A stretch of DNA of 64,000 nt from assembly GCA_019636655.1 (NCBI GenBank), contig JAHBXB010000001.1, positions 1,219,483-1,283,482 on the forward strand. The letters are read 5' to 3'. Of the stretch, positions 1 through 8,186 are shown piece after piece. The translations under genes and the position numbers were made by a program. Each line of letters begins with the position of its first letter. The stretch's first letter is position 1. Below the pieces are notes generated by a model that saw only the letters and a program-made list of their open reading frames with translations, did not search any database and was not told where the DNA came from. Source of the DNA: Phycisphaeraceae bacterium (GTDB taxonomy: Bacteria; Planctomycetota; Phycisphaerae; Phycisphaerales; UBA1924).

Positions 1-105
1 TTGTCAAGGGCGCCGCGGGAGTGCCAGTGTAGCAACTTTTCCGGTGCCCCCCTCTTGCCGGATCAGCCGCCCGGCGCGGGTGCGGGCGTACGGACCGATC
101 CGCCG

Positions 106-1470
106 TCACCGGGGCGGCGGTTGCGGGACTGGCGGGGCAGGTTCTGGGGTCGCCACCGGAGGCACCGGATTCGGAACGCTCGCGGTGGGCACCGGGCCGG
201 CCCCCGGGGGGTAAACCACCGGGTAGTCCGGCCTAGGCCGGAACATCGATCCGATCCACTGCGCCGCCTGCCTAAACCGAGCCTCATCGGTCGTCCGGAA
301 GACCGGGCGATACGCGTCCCTTCCGGAGGCGCCCTGGGGCACCTGGACATGCGGGTAGATCGAGTTCTCCCTCGCTACCGCCAGTTGCAGCAGCGGGGAA
401 CGCTCGGGATTGTCGTAGTCGATCAGCGGCGTGCCATCGGAAAGCCGGAATCGGTCGAGAATGAGAAAGTTGGTGTACACCGCCGCGTCCGAGTTGGGGC
501 GGGCGGGATAGAGGGCAAGTCGGCCCGCTTCCGACCCGCCATGGCACGCCGTCGTCGCGCACGAGGAAACGATCCACGATCGGTGGATCTGGTCGCGGAA
601 CTGCCGCATCGACTCCGGCTGATCCAGCACCTGGACTTCCGAATACAGGTCGCGAGCCTGCAGACGGAACATCAACTCGAGGACATCCCTCGAGGCCATG
701 CGGAAGATGGCGTCGCGCCCCTCCTGGGTCACGGGAACCAGCGGGTTCCTCGCGTTCTGCTGCAACAGCTTGGCGATCGTCTCGCGTTTGATGACCAGTC
801 GGGGTGGGTTCTGGAGGTCAACCTCGTACACCTTGATGAGGTTGATCTGCTGCTCGGTCAGAAGGGGGAAATCGCGGAGCCGCCTGGATTCCGGGCTGCG
901 TGAGGCTGGCGAACCAGGCGCCCCCACCGGGGCACCGGGCGTACGCGATTTGAGCTTGAGTTCCAGTTGCTTCTGCAGAAGCTGACGCAGCTCCTGCCCC
1001 TCTGCGTGGTTGGGGTTGATCGTGAGAGCCCGCTCCACCTCAGTGACGGCCAGTTCGTACTTCTCCCGCGACCTGAGCCACTCCGCAAGCCGGACGATCT
1101 GATTCGGATCCTCCCCAACCGCCTGCCGCATCTCCAAGTACTGGTCCATGACCGGGGGCACCAGCCTGTACCGCTCAATGGCCGACGCCTCGATCGTCAT
1201 GTTGACGCCGCCGACCCGGAGCACGACCTTCTGTGAATCCGACTCAACGAGCAGCCCAGTAATGACCTGGCCGTCCCGCAGCGTGACGGTCGCCTCCGGT
1301 GTCTCGTCGGCGCTGACCTTCGGAGACGCTGCAACTGGAGGAAGCGATCCCGGAACGTCGGGCGCCGGCGCCTGCTCTGGCGGGTCACCTCCTAAGACCG
1401 GGGCGGTCCCCGCAACGGAGACCACCGCCCAGAGGGCAGCTGCGAAAACAATGCCACGGCGCGGATGCAT
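106..1470 (-). CDS. secreted TPR-like protein with a CX4CH cytochrome-like motif
   Basis: A 454-residue protein. The frame is open further upstream but would run through a tRNA gene, so the ATG at 1470 is chosen; it is followed at once by Arg-Arg and a hydrophobic segment (residues 7-27), which reads as a signal peptide. A Pro/Ala linker follows, then a small beta-rich region (about 60-105) and a TPR-like helical pair (about 125-170). Near residue 304 is CATTACHGG: Cys304, Cys309 and His310 give the atypical CX4CH spacing seen in some c-type cytochromes. The C-terminus is Pro-rich. I infer an exported, possibly haem-binding protein; no enzyme activity is recognisable. The CX4CH could instead be a disulfide or metal site. 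Confidence 0.75.
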   Translation of the reverse strand: MHPRRGIVFAAALWAVVSVAGTAPVLGGDPPEQAPAPDVPGSLPPVAASPKVSADETPEATVTLRDGQVITGLLVESDSQKVVLRVGGVNMTIEASAIERYRLVPPVMDQYLEMRQAVGEDPNQIVRLAEWLRSREKYELAVTEVERALTINPNHAEGQELRQLLQKQLELKLKSRTPGAPVGAPGSPASRSPESRRLRDFPLLTEQQINLIKVYEVDLQNPPRLVIKRETIAKLLQQNARNPLVPVTQEGRDAIFRMASRDVLELMFRLQARDLYSEVQVLDQPESMRQFRDQIHRSWIVSSCATTACHGGSEAGRLALYPARPNSDAAVYTNFLILDRFRLSDGTPLIDYDNPERSPLLQLAVARENSIYPHVQVPQGASGRDAYRPVFRTTDEARFRQAAQWIGSMFRPRPDYPVVYPPGAGPVPTASVPNPVPPVATPEPAPPVPQPPPR

Positions 1471-1636
1471 GCGGGGGTATTGTGCGCGGAAGACCTTGTG
1501 GTGTCTAGGGCTAGGCACAAGCAGGTCGCCGAGGTGTGGCGCTCCCTGGCGAGTCACGAAGCCCTGGTATTCCGCCGCCGCTCCCCACGACTCCGCTCGC
1601 CGGAGTTGCCGGCTGCACGTCGGAATCGTCGCGAAA

Positions 1637-1720
1637 TGCCCAGGAGAGGATTCGAACCTCCATACCCTTGCGGGCGCTACCACCTCAAGGTAGTGCGTCT
1701 GCCAGTTTCGCCACCTGGGC
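1637..1720 (-). tRNA. tRNA-Leu (anticodon GAG)
   Basis: An 84-nt class II cloverleaf can be folded by eye. The acceptor GCCCAGG pairs with CCTGGGC, discriminator A. The D stem is GCG/CGC. The anticodon stem CTACC/GGTAG encloses loop TTGAGGT, giving anticodon GAG (Leu, CUC/CUU codons). There is a long variable arm, and the T arm contains TTCGAAT. No CCA is encoded. It lies just upstream of the CX4CH-protein gene on the same strand. Confidence 0.95.
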
Positions 1721-1765
1721 CGGTGTGCGTGGGCGATCGACAGGCCGCTCGCCCAGCGGACGAGG

Positions 1766-1794
1766 AGAATATGGAGCATCGGGCCCGGTGTCGA
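1766..1794 (-). promoter_or_regulatory. probable sigma70-type promoter of tRNA-Leu
   Basis: On the minus strand TCGACA (1789-1794, one mismatch to the -35 consensus) is separated by exactly 17 nt from TATTCT (1766-1771, -10). Transcription would start near 1759, leaving a leader of about 40 nt before the tRNA. Seen by eye only. Confidence 0.5.
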
Positions 1795-1855
1795 GCGAGG
1801 CACCGGGGGCTAACCTTGAACCCTTGCCGGGGGCGGGGGCATCGGACGGGAATCC

Positions 1856-2356
1856 ATGGTGGCACCGAACGCATCGCATCCCGGGGTTGACCCTGCGTAC
1901 CTCTCCCAACTTGTCCGGGCGGTGGCCGAGCGAGCACGCGACGCGGGTGTCTTTGGAGGCGTGGAGGCCGCGCCGGACCGGCTGACCTGCCATGCCGCCG
2001 GGTCCGCGGCGCCGGCCGAGTACCGCCTCGACGCAGCCGAGAACTCGCTGTGGGTGTCGCTGGTTACCGCCGACCGCTGGCTCAGTCAGTCGATCGAGGC
2101 CGATCTGGTGCACACCGGCGACGACCTTGCCGACCTGCTGAAAGAAGAACTGGACGACCTGGACTACTCCGGACCCGCTCCGGCGTTCCAGCACTACCGG
2201 AGCGAGGATAAGTTGTTCACGTTCCGGTCGAGGCTCCCGGTGGAGGGCTCCGGCCCAGTCTCGCCGCGGGACATTGAGACCGCGGCGACGCTCCTGCTGG
2301 GGTACGAGGCGTGCTTCCGCCGACTGGGCGACATGGACTCGACCGAGGAGGAGTAA
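1856..2356 (+). CDS. conserved hypothetical protein, YbjN/secretion-chaperone-like
   Basis: A 166-residue acidic protein without signal peptide or membrane segment. It alternates helices and strands (for example SLWVSLVTADRWLSQSIEADL, then a Asp/Glu/Leu-rich helix, then an FTFRSRLPV strand). That pattern resembles the YbjN / type III secretion chaperone-like fold, but I see no diagnostic motif, so the family is only suggested. The ATG at 1856 follows a Gly-rich stretch with a weak GGGA. The gene precedes a glycosyltransferase by about 110 nt on the same strand and may be co-transcribed with it. Confidence 0.65.
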   Translation: MVAPNASHPGVDPAYLSQLVRAVAERARDAGVFGGVEAAPDRLTCHAAGSAAPAEYRLDAAENSLWVSLVTADRWLSQSIEADLVHTGDDLADLLKEELDDLDYSGPAPAFQHYRSEDKLFTFRSRLPVEGSGPVSPRDIETAATLLLGYEACFRRLGDMDSTEEE

Positions 2357-2466
2357 CACTCCCGCGTGTCGGCGTGGTCTTGCCGCCGACGGGCGTGTCT
2401 ATCCTGAGTGACGACGACCCCATCGGCTACATTGGCCGCGGCGTCGCCCGCGAGTGGGAGTTTCGG

Positions 2467-3951
2467 ATGCGCATCCTCATGCTCGGGTGGGAGTTTCCAC
2501 CCTTCATCGCCGGCGGTCTTGGGACCGCGTGCTACGGCCTTACCCGGGCGCTGGATCGCCTGGGGCACGAGGTGCTGTTCGTGCTGCCACGGGCGGTTGA
2601 CCGCTCCAAGTCGTCGCACATCCGGCTGATCTCCCCGTCAGGGCCGGTGCGGATCGCGACCGGCAGCAGCGCTCGGCCGCATGGCCCGGGCGAGAGTTCC
2701 GGTTCCGACACCGCCAGCATCGACCCCGACGACGCGGGCTCACAGATCGCGCCGTTCGACGAACCGCCCAGTTGGCACAGCATCAACGGCTTTGAGCACG
2801 CCCTGTTCAACGCGGTGCCCGCTTCTCGCTCGAGCCCCTATCCGGCCTTTGGTTCGACGGCGCCAGGCTCAAAGGCCGTCCGAATCGGACCGAGCGGCGA
2901 GGTCGAGCATGCAAGCGAATCGGGGGTGGAGGCCGCGCCGCTGCCCGAGGCGCCCCACTCGGTCGTCCTCGGCCCGCTCGGCGGTGGTTCGAGCGCCGCG
3001 GGGCCCGGCTACGGGAGCGATGTCGTCGGCGACAGCGAGCGGTACGCCCGTCTGGTCTACGCGATGTGCCGAAACGAGCGGTTCGATGTGATCCACGCCC
3101 ACGACTGGATGACGTTCCCGGCTGGTCTTGCCCTTGCCCAACGGGTCGGGAAGCCCCTGGTCGTGCACGTGCACTCGACGGAGTTTGACCGGTCGGGCGA
3201 GCACATCAATCAGCGTGTGTACGACATCGAGCGCCGCGGGATGCACGGCGCGCTGCGAGTCATCGCGGTCTCGGAGATGACCAAATCGATCTGCGCCCAT
3301 CGCTACGGTGTGGACGGGCGCAAGATCGATGTCGTCTACAACGGGATCGACTCCGAAACCGCCCAGCCTCACTCGGCCGACCGGCTGACCTCGAAGGACA
3401 AGATCGTTCTGTTTCTGGGCCGCATCACCATGCAGAAAGGCCCCGAGTACTTCATCCGAGCCGCGAAGCGGGTGCTGGAGAAGGTGCCTGAGGCCAAGTT
3501 CGTCGTCGCCGGATCGGGGGACATGGCCGTGCGGATGATCGAAGAGGCTGCCCACCTGGGGATCGGACACCGCGTGCTCTTCACCGGGTTCCTGCGCGGC
3601 CCGCAGGTGGACCGCATTTTCCGGATGGCCGATTGTTATGTGATGCCCAGCGTTTCGGAGCCATTCGGCATCGCGCCGCTCGAGGCGATGCGCAACGACG
3701 TACCGGCGATCATCTCCAAGCAGTCGGGCGTGTCGGAGGTGCTGACGCACGTCCTGAAGGTCGACTTCTGGGACATCGACGAGATGGCAAACAAGATCGT
3801 GGCCGTGCTGCGTCACCCACCGCTCAGCCAAACCCTACGCGAGCACGGATCCTTTGAACTCCGAAAACTGACCTGGGATGGGGCCGCGACCAAGTGCGTG
3901 CAGTCCTACGGCGCCGCGATAGGTGGCTCCGCGGTCGGCGCCGCACAATAA
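2467..3951 (+). CDS. GT-B fold glycosyltransferase, GT4 / glycogen-synthase-like
   Basis: A 494-residue cytoplasmic sugar transferase. Start at the ATG giving MRILMLGWEFPPFIAGGLG, the classic N-terminal Rossmann strand and Gly-rich loop of GT4/GT5 enzymes; the frame is open 52 codons further up, but those codons look non-coding. The acceptor domain carries DVIHAHDWMT (about residue 207). The donor domain has GRITMQKGPEYF (about 318) and SVSEPFGIAPLEAM (about 396), the EX7E nucleotide-sugar site. Between the first strand-helix unit and HAHD lies a Ser/Gly/Pro-rich insert of about 140 residues, long for the family. The donor sugar cannot be told. It ends 6 nt from a convergent gene. Confidence 0.88.
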   Translation: MRILMLGWEFPPFIAGGLGTACYGLTRALDRLGHEVLFVLPRAVDRSKSSHIRLISPSGPVRIATGSSARPHGPGESSGSDTASIDPDDAGSQIAPFDEPPSWHSINGFEHALFNAVPASRSSPYPAFGSTAPGSKAVRIGPSGEVEHASESGVEAAPLPEAPHSVVLGPLGGGSSAAGPGYGSDVVGDSERYARLVYAMCRNERFDVIHAHDWMTFPAGLALAQRVGKPLVVHVHSTEFDRSGEHINQRVYDIERRGMHGALRVIAVSEMTKSICAHRYGVDGRKIDVVYNGIDSETAQPHSADRLTSKDKIVLFLGRITMQKGPEYFIRAAKRVLEKVPEAKFVVAGSGDMAVRMIEEAAHLGIGHRVLFTGFLRGPQVDRIFRMADCYVMPSVSEPFGIAPLEAMRNDVPAIISKQSGVSEVLTHVLKVDFWDIDEMANKIVAVLRHPPLSQTLREHGSFELRKLTWDGAATKCVQSYGAAIGGSAVGAAQ

Positions 3952-3957
3952 GAAGGA

Positions 3958-4275
3958 TCAACCGGAACTGCCCACCTCGGCGCCCCGCTCGATCATCCGC
4001 TGCTGCTGCTGCTGGATCTTCTGCTTCTCTCGCTCGATTTCTTCTCTCACCTCGGGCGTTGCGACCACACCCCCTACGGTATCCCGCGGACCATCGTCCC
4101 CGCCCCCGATCAACCCGAAGGAATAGGCAAGCCAAACACCGACGATGATCAGCACCGCGATCGCGATACCACCCTTCATTTTATCAGCATTGGAGAGGCT
4201 CTTGCCACCGGACACTTTGGCCTTCTGCGCCGGTTCCGGCATGTCGTCCATCAGCGACTTCCGCTTCGCGTCCAT
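3958..4275 (-). CDS. small single-pass membrane protein
   Basis: A 105-residue protein with a charged N-terminus (MDAKRKSLMDDMPEP), one hydrophobic segment at about 36-56, and a C-terminal segment with a Glu/Lys/Gln-rich helix containing five consecutive Gln, likely a short coiled coil. No family is recognised. It lies 30 nt downstream of an ABC-2 permease on the same strand and is probably its operon partner, which hints at an accessory role; that is inference. Confidence 0.65.
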   Translation of the reverse strand: MDAKRKSLMDDMPEPAQKAKVSGGKSLSNADKMKGGIAIAVLIIVGVWLAYSFGLIGGGDDGPRDTVGGVVATPEVREEIEREKQKIQQQQQRMIERGAEVGSSG

Positions 4276-4305
4276 GTGGAAACTCCTTGGATCTTCCGAT
4301 GAAGT

Positions 4306-5697
4306 CTATCCAACTTCCCGGCGCTGGAAGAAAATCACCGCCACCGACAGGAAGACACCGATCTGCGCGGCCGCATACAGCGCCACCAGCCCGATGTGAC
4401 TCCAGGGAATCGGTTGATTCTGGGTCACCGCATCGAGCAGCCAGAAGAACTGAACGTTGGGCACCAAGCCCCAAACCACCAGCGCGGGGACGTTGACCTG
4501 GGTCTCCCGCAGGAACACGTAGTCGAGCCGCGCCGGCGGACGCGGGGTAATAAACAGGCCGCTGGCGCCCCCCTCGCCCTGGAACAGTGGGCCCGCACCG
4601 CCGGCCCGCATCACCGTCACCTGCTTGCCCTTGACCTCTGTAACAATCAGCGACGGGGGCACTGTCGGGCTCAGCAACTCGCTCCGCTCGGCGACATCAC
4701 CCTTGAACGGCGGAAACGACCGAGTGAGCATGGGGATGCCGTTGGGTGAGGGCGAGTAGAAGAAACAGTCACCCGGTTTGATCGTCTGCTTCGGCTCGTT
4801 CTGCAGAGCGACCATGTACGACATGCCAGGCTCAGTGAGCCCCTCGTCGCGGGCCTTGGTTGGAAAGACCTGATCGATGCGCCCGACCCACTCGTTCCGG
4901 TATGCCAGCCGACCGAACAGGTGGTTCGACAGCAGTCCGAGCATGAAGACCCCGGCGCACACCACGATGGTCATCACCTGGCCCAACCTGGACGACGCGG
5001 CCGTCGCGATCGCCGCGAGGACCAGTTGAGCCAGCACAACGGCGATGCTCGCCATCGTGATCTGGAGCTTGAAGCTCGTTGCGATCGGCTGGATCTGCCA
5101 CTTCGGGCTTACCACCAGCACGCACACCCACGCGACAAGCATCAACGGGCACAGGAGCAGCGTGGCGGTCTGCGTGAACACCCAGCCATAAAAGAAGTTG
5201 CACCAGATGCCGACAGCGAACGCGATGAACACGGCCAGGAATGTGAACAGCAGCACCGGACCATCGAGCTCATCGGATGCGGTGCTCAGGACCCCGTGCC
5301 GGATCGCCATCTGGAGAAACATCAGCATCGTGACCACCGCGATCAGCATCGCGGCCGCGACCCCGAGGTACTTCCCCAACACAACAACCGGCCGCTTGAC
5401 CGGCTTGCTCACCACCGTCAGCACCGTCCGATTCTCGATCTCGCGGGAGATCACGGCGGTCGCGATGAACGCGGCGAGGAGCATGCCGCAGACGAACACC
5501 GTCGCCAACCCGATGTCCAGCAAGAGCTTATTGTCGCTCGAGACCTCCCCCGATTCGGTGTACCCCATGCTGAACCCGGTACCCCAGGTGCTCAGCAGGA
5601 TCAGCACGCCGCACAGCATCACCAGCACAAAGTAGATGGGCTGGCGCACGCTCTCCTTGAACGTGTTCTTCGCGATCGTGAGGAGTTGGCCGAACAT
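4306..5697 (-). CDS. ABC-2 type transporter permease (orphan)
   Basis: A 463-residue polytopic inner-membrane protein. The N-terminus MFGQLLTIAKNTFKESVRQP and the following TM segment are typical of ABC-2/NatB-type permeases. ISREIENRTVLTVVSKPV is the cytoplasmic coupling-helix motif (IxxExExxTxxxLxSxPV). Further TM segments follow in the first 260 residues; then comes a soluble, presumably extracytoplasmic, domain of about 130 residues and C-terminal TM helices. No ABC ATPase lies next to it; the nearest is at 10.6 kb on the other strand and already has its own permease. Substrate unknown. Confidence 0.85.
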   Translation of the reverse strand: MFGQLLTIAKNTFKESVRQPIYFVLVMLCGVLILLSTWGTGFSMGYTESGEVSSDNKLLLDIGLATVFVCGMLLAAFIATAVISREIENRTVLTVVSKPVKRPVVVLGKYLGVAAAMLIAVVTMLMFLQMAIRHGVLSTASDELDGPVLLFTFLAVFIAFAVGIWCNFFYGWVFTQTATLLLCPLMLVAWVCVLVVSPKWQIQPIATSFKLQITMASIAVVLAQLVLAAIATAASSRLGQVMTIVVCAGVFMLGLLSNHLFGRLAYRNEWVGRIDQVFPTKARDEGLTEPGMSYMVALQNEPKQTIKPGDCFFYSPSPNGIPMLTRSFPPFKGDVAERSELLSPTVPPSLIVTEVKGKQVTVMRAGGAGPLFQGEGGASGLFITPRPPARLDYVFLRETQVNVPALVVWGLVPNVQFFWLLDAVTQNQPIPWSHIGLVALYAAAQIGVFLSVAVIFFQRREVG

Positions 5698-6065
5698 GAT
5701 TGGGCGGGCCTGCGTCGAGGTGGAGAGATCGCTTGGCGAATCCTGACCGAGAGACGAACATAGGGGCAGCCAGCACGTACATCAACGTGCCCGCCCCCCA
5801 TGAGGTTCGTGCGCGCCGCCCATACCGGCCCATTCGGAGCCGCACCGACCCCTTCGCAGTACTTGCCTCGATGACGCCACCGATCAGCAGAAACCGGAGT
5901 TTCGGCACATGCCGGTCAGTGGGCCGGTGGACACCGGCACTTCGTTCGTGGACAATACCGCCCCCTCTCCCCGGGCAATGACCGACGCCTCCCAGCGCCG
6001 GGTTCCGCCTCGGTGCGAGTTCCACCGACCTGCACACCACTCCCCCACTCGCGGGGATATTGGGA
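5698..6065. other. divergent intergenic region upstream of the SPFH unit
   Basis: About 370 bp without a convincing gene. It separates the minus-strand permease from the plus-strand SPFH cluster and so should hold both promoters. A perfect 7-bp inverted repeat with a 2-nt centre, GCCGGTG-GA-CACCGGC, lies at 5923-5938. Confidence 0.6.
5928..5956 (+). promoter_or_regulatory. candidate promoter of the SPFH/ABC unit
   Basis: TGGACA (5928-5933) and GACAAT (5951-5956) are separated by 17 nt. The -35 sits inside the inverted repeat at 5923-5938, so a regulator bound there would block it. Both hexamers deviate from consensus; tentative. Confidence 0.3.
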
Positions 6066-8099
6066 ATGTTGATGACAGCCGATCCCCAGAGCTTCAAGCG
6101 CGCCGCTCACTTCAGCCTCCTGGGTATGGGCTTGCAGATCGTATTGGGGATCGCGACGCTCATTTATGCGGCTCTGGCGGCCGACGTCGCGGCGATGACC
6201 GCCGCGATCTACATTCTCATCAGCAGCGCCGTCTGGCTGATCCTGGCGGTGGTGTATGACCAGCACCGGCGAGAGCGGCTGGAGGCGATCGAGGCCGAGT
6301 CGCTCGCTGCGGAGGCGGCCCGCCGGTCCACCGTGTTCGAGGAGACCGGCGACGACTTGCGCATTGCCTCGAAGCGGCTCTCGTGGATGCACCGCGTGCT
6401 GGTCCCGGCCTCGAGCCTGATCCTCGCCGCGGTGCTGATCGGGGTCGGGCTCTGGCGGTTCGTCGCCGCCCGTGGACATGTCAATCCGGATAATTTCATA
6501 AAGCCCGCCCCGTCGCTTGCCTACTGGGCCATCGCGATCGGGCTGGTCGTTGGGGTGACCGGGTTCCTGTACGCCCGCTTCATGTCCGGGATGGCGAAGC
6601 AACCGGTCTGGGCCAACCTGAGGGCCGGAGCAACACAGGCGGTCGGATCCGCGCTGATGGGCCTGGCGATCGCCATCGGCCAGTTCGTGCTCTTCGCCGG
6701 AAGCGACGGCGTCCTGCGGTACCTGCTGGTGGTCTTCCCGCTCATGATGGTGGTGCTGGGGGCGGAGATCGTCCTGAACTTCGTGCTCGGCGCCTACCGC
6801 CCGCGGCGACCCGGCGAGCTCCCTCGACCCGCGTTCGATTCCCGGATCCTCGGGTTCATCGCCGCCCCCGACAAGATCGCCGAATCCATCGGCGAAGCGC
6901 TCAACTACCAGTTCGGGTTCGATGTCACCGGATCGTGGTTCTACCAGCTTCTCAGCCGGTCGATCGCGTGGCTCGTCGTGGTCGGCGTCGGCCTGGTGTG
7001 GATCATGACGACGCTCGCGGTGGTCAACCCCAGCGAGCGGGCCCTGATGCTGACCAACGGCAAGCTGGTGCGAGAGGTCGGTCCGGGGCCCTACGCCAAG
7101 CTCCCCTGGCCCTTCGCCAGCGTGGAGCGATTCGACGCAACCGAAGCAAGGCGCATCGACCTGGCCAGTCCGCAGGCGCCCGCCGACCGCCCCATCCTCT
7201 GGACCAACGAGCACGTGCCCGGCGAGCAGGATTTCTACCTGCTCGTCCAGCCACCCGGCTCCGGAGAACGGGAACGCAACTACGCGCTGGTCGCGATGGA
7301 GGTACCGGTCCTGTACTCCGTCGACAACCTGGAGAAGTTCGAGAACCTCGGTCCGACGCTCGAAGACCGCGAGAACCTCCTCAAGGCGATCGGTCAGCAG
7401 GTCCTGCTCAAGTACGTCGCCACCAAGAGGATGGACGAGCTCCTCGGTCCCGGCCTCATGGCGGCCTCGTCCGAGATCGGGCGGCTGATCGATAAGGCCT
7501 ACACCAAGGACCGCGACTGCGGGATCACCGTGCTGTTCTGCGGGATTGTCGGGATCCACCCGCCGCGAGATACCGCCACAGCCTTCGAACAAGTTGTGGC
7601 CGCCGAGCAGCAGCGACTCGCTAACGTGATTTATGCGGAGGGCGACATCGTCAAGATCCTCAGCGCCGCGGCCGGGAGCGTGGCGGCGGCCAAGAGCGCG
7701 ATCGATGAGATCGCGGCTTTCGACGCGATGGGCGGCGAGATGTCCGCCGCGGACGCCTCGCCCGAGCGCAAGGCCAAGATCCTCGCCATCGAGCGGCTGC
7801 TCACCGAGGGGAACGGCCAGGCGGCGGTGCTCATCTACGAGGCGAAGGCCGAGCGATGGACCCGGCACATGGCCGAGCGGGGCATGGCCGAGGCGTACTC
7901 CGGTGAACTCGCGGCGTTCACCGCCAACCCCTCGCTGTTCAAGGCAAGCCGTTACTTTGACTCGCTCAAGCAGATGATGGCCAACTCCCGCGTGTACATC
8001 GTCGCGGACGACTCACCCGTGGAGATCCGGTCGGACCTGACAGACCTTGACTCCTCCGGCAATCCGCTCGCGGCGCCCGAGGCGAACAAGACGGAATAG
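6066..8099 (+). CDS. SPFH/band-7 protein with fused multi-pass N-terminal domain (HflK-like)
   Basis: About 677 residues. I prefer ATG 6066 (GGGGA at 6053-6057, 8-nt spacing) over TTG 6060 or ATG 6072. The first 320 residues contain several TM helices (for example near 12-60 and 115-240), absent from ordinary HflK. A further TM near 300-318 leads into the SPFH entry sequence VVNPSERALMLTNGKLVREVGPG and the strand PYAKLPWPFASVERFD. The long helical C-terminal part (about 500-640) is Ala/Glu-rich, as in stomatin/HflK coiled coils. SPFH proteins form large membrane cages or rafts; HflK/HflC regulate FtsH in E. coli. First gene of a six-gene unit. Confidence 0.85.
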   Translation: MLMTADPQSFKRAAHFSLLGMGLQIVLGIATLIYAALAADVAAMTAAIYILISSAVWLILAVVYDQHRRERLEAIEAESLAAEAARRSTVFEETGDDLRIASKRLSWMHRVLVPASSLILAAVLIGVGLWRFVAARGHVNPDNFIKPAPSLAYWAIAIGLVVGVTGFLYARFMSGMAKQPVWANLRAGATQAVGSALMGLAIAIGQFVLFAGSDGVLRYLLVVFPLMMVVLGAEIVLNFVLGAYRPRRPGELPRPAFDSRILGFIAAPDKIAESIGEALNYQFGFDVTGSWFYQLLSRSIAWLVVVGVGLVWIMTTLAVVNPSERALMLTNGKLVREVGPGPYAKLPWPFASVERFDATEARRIDLASPQAPADRPILWTNEHVPGEQDFYLLVQPPGSGERERNYALVAMEVPVLYSVDNLEKFENLGPTLEDRENLLKAIGQQVLLKYVATKRMDELLGPGLMAASSEIGRLIDKAYTKDRDCGITVLFCGIVGIHPPRDTATAFEQVVAAEQQRLANVIYAEGDIVKILSAAAGSVAAAKSAIDEIAAFDAMGGEMSAADASPERKAKILAIERLLTEGNGQAAVLIYEAKAERWTRHMAERGMAEAYSGELAAFTANPSLFKASRYFDSLKQMMANSRVYIVADDSPVEIRSDLTDLDSSGNPLAAPEANKTE

Positions 8100-8112
8100 A
8101 GCCCCCGGCCCT

Positions 8113-8135
8113 CCCGCGAGACCGCGTCTCGCGGG
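8113..8135 (+). other. perfect intercistronic hairpin
   Basis: CCCGCGAGAC - CGC - GTCTCGCGGG forms a 10-bp perfect stem with a 3-nt loop, in the 87-nt gap between the first two SPFH genes. No T-run follows, so it is more likely an RNA-stability, processing or attenuation element than a simple intrinsic terminator. Confidence 0.6.
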
Positions 8136-8186
8136 GCAACAGGCCATCACAGATCCAAGGGCCCCGGAGCCCTCGCAGGACCAGGA

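Noticed and set aside
1..903. 300-codon frame at the left edge
   Set aside because: Lies opposite the CX4CH-protein gene; Arg/Pro-rich shadow without motif.
1471..1803. N-terminal extension of the CX4CH protein
   Set aside because: Would translate through tRNA-Leu and its leader; the internal ATG has a clean signal peptide.
5916..7868. 650-codon antisense frame opposite the first SPFH gene
   Set aside because: Shadow of the real gene; no motif, Arg/His/Asp-biased composition.
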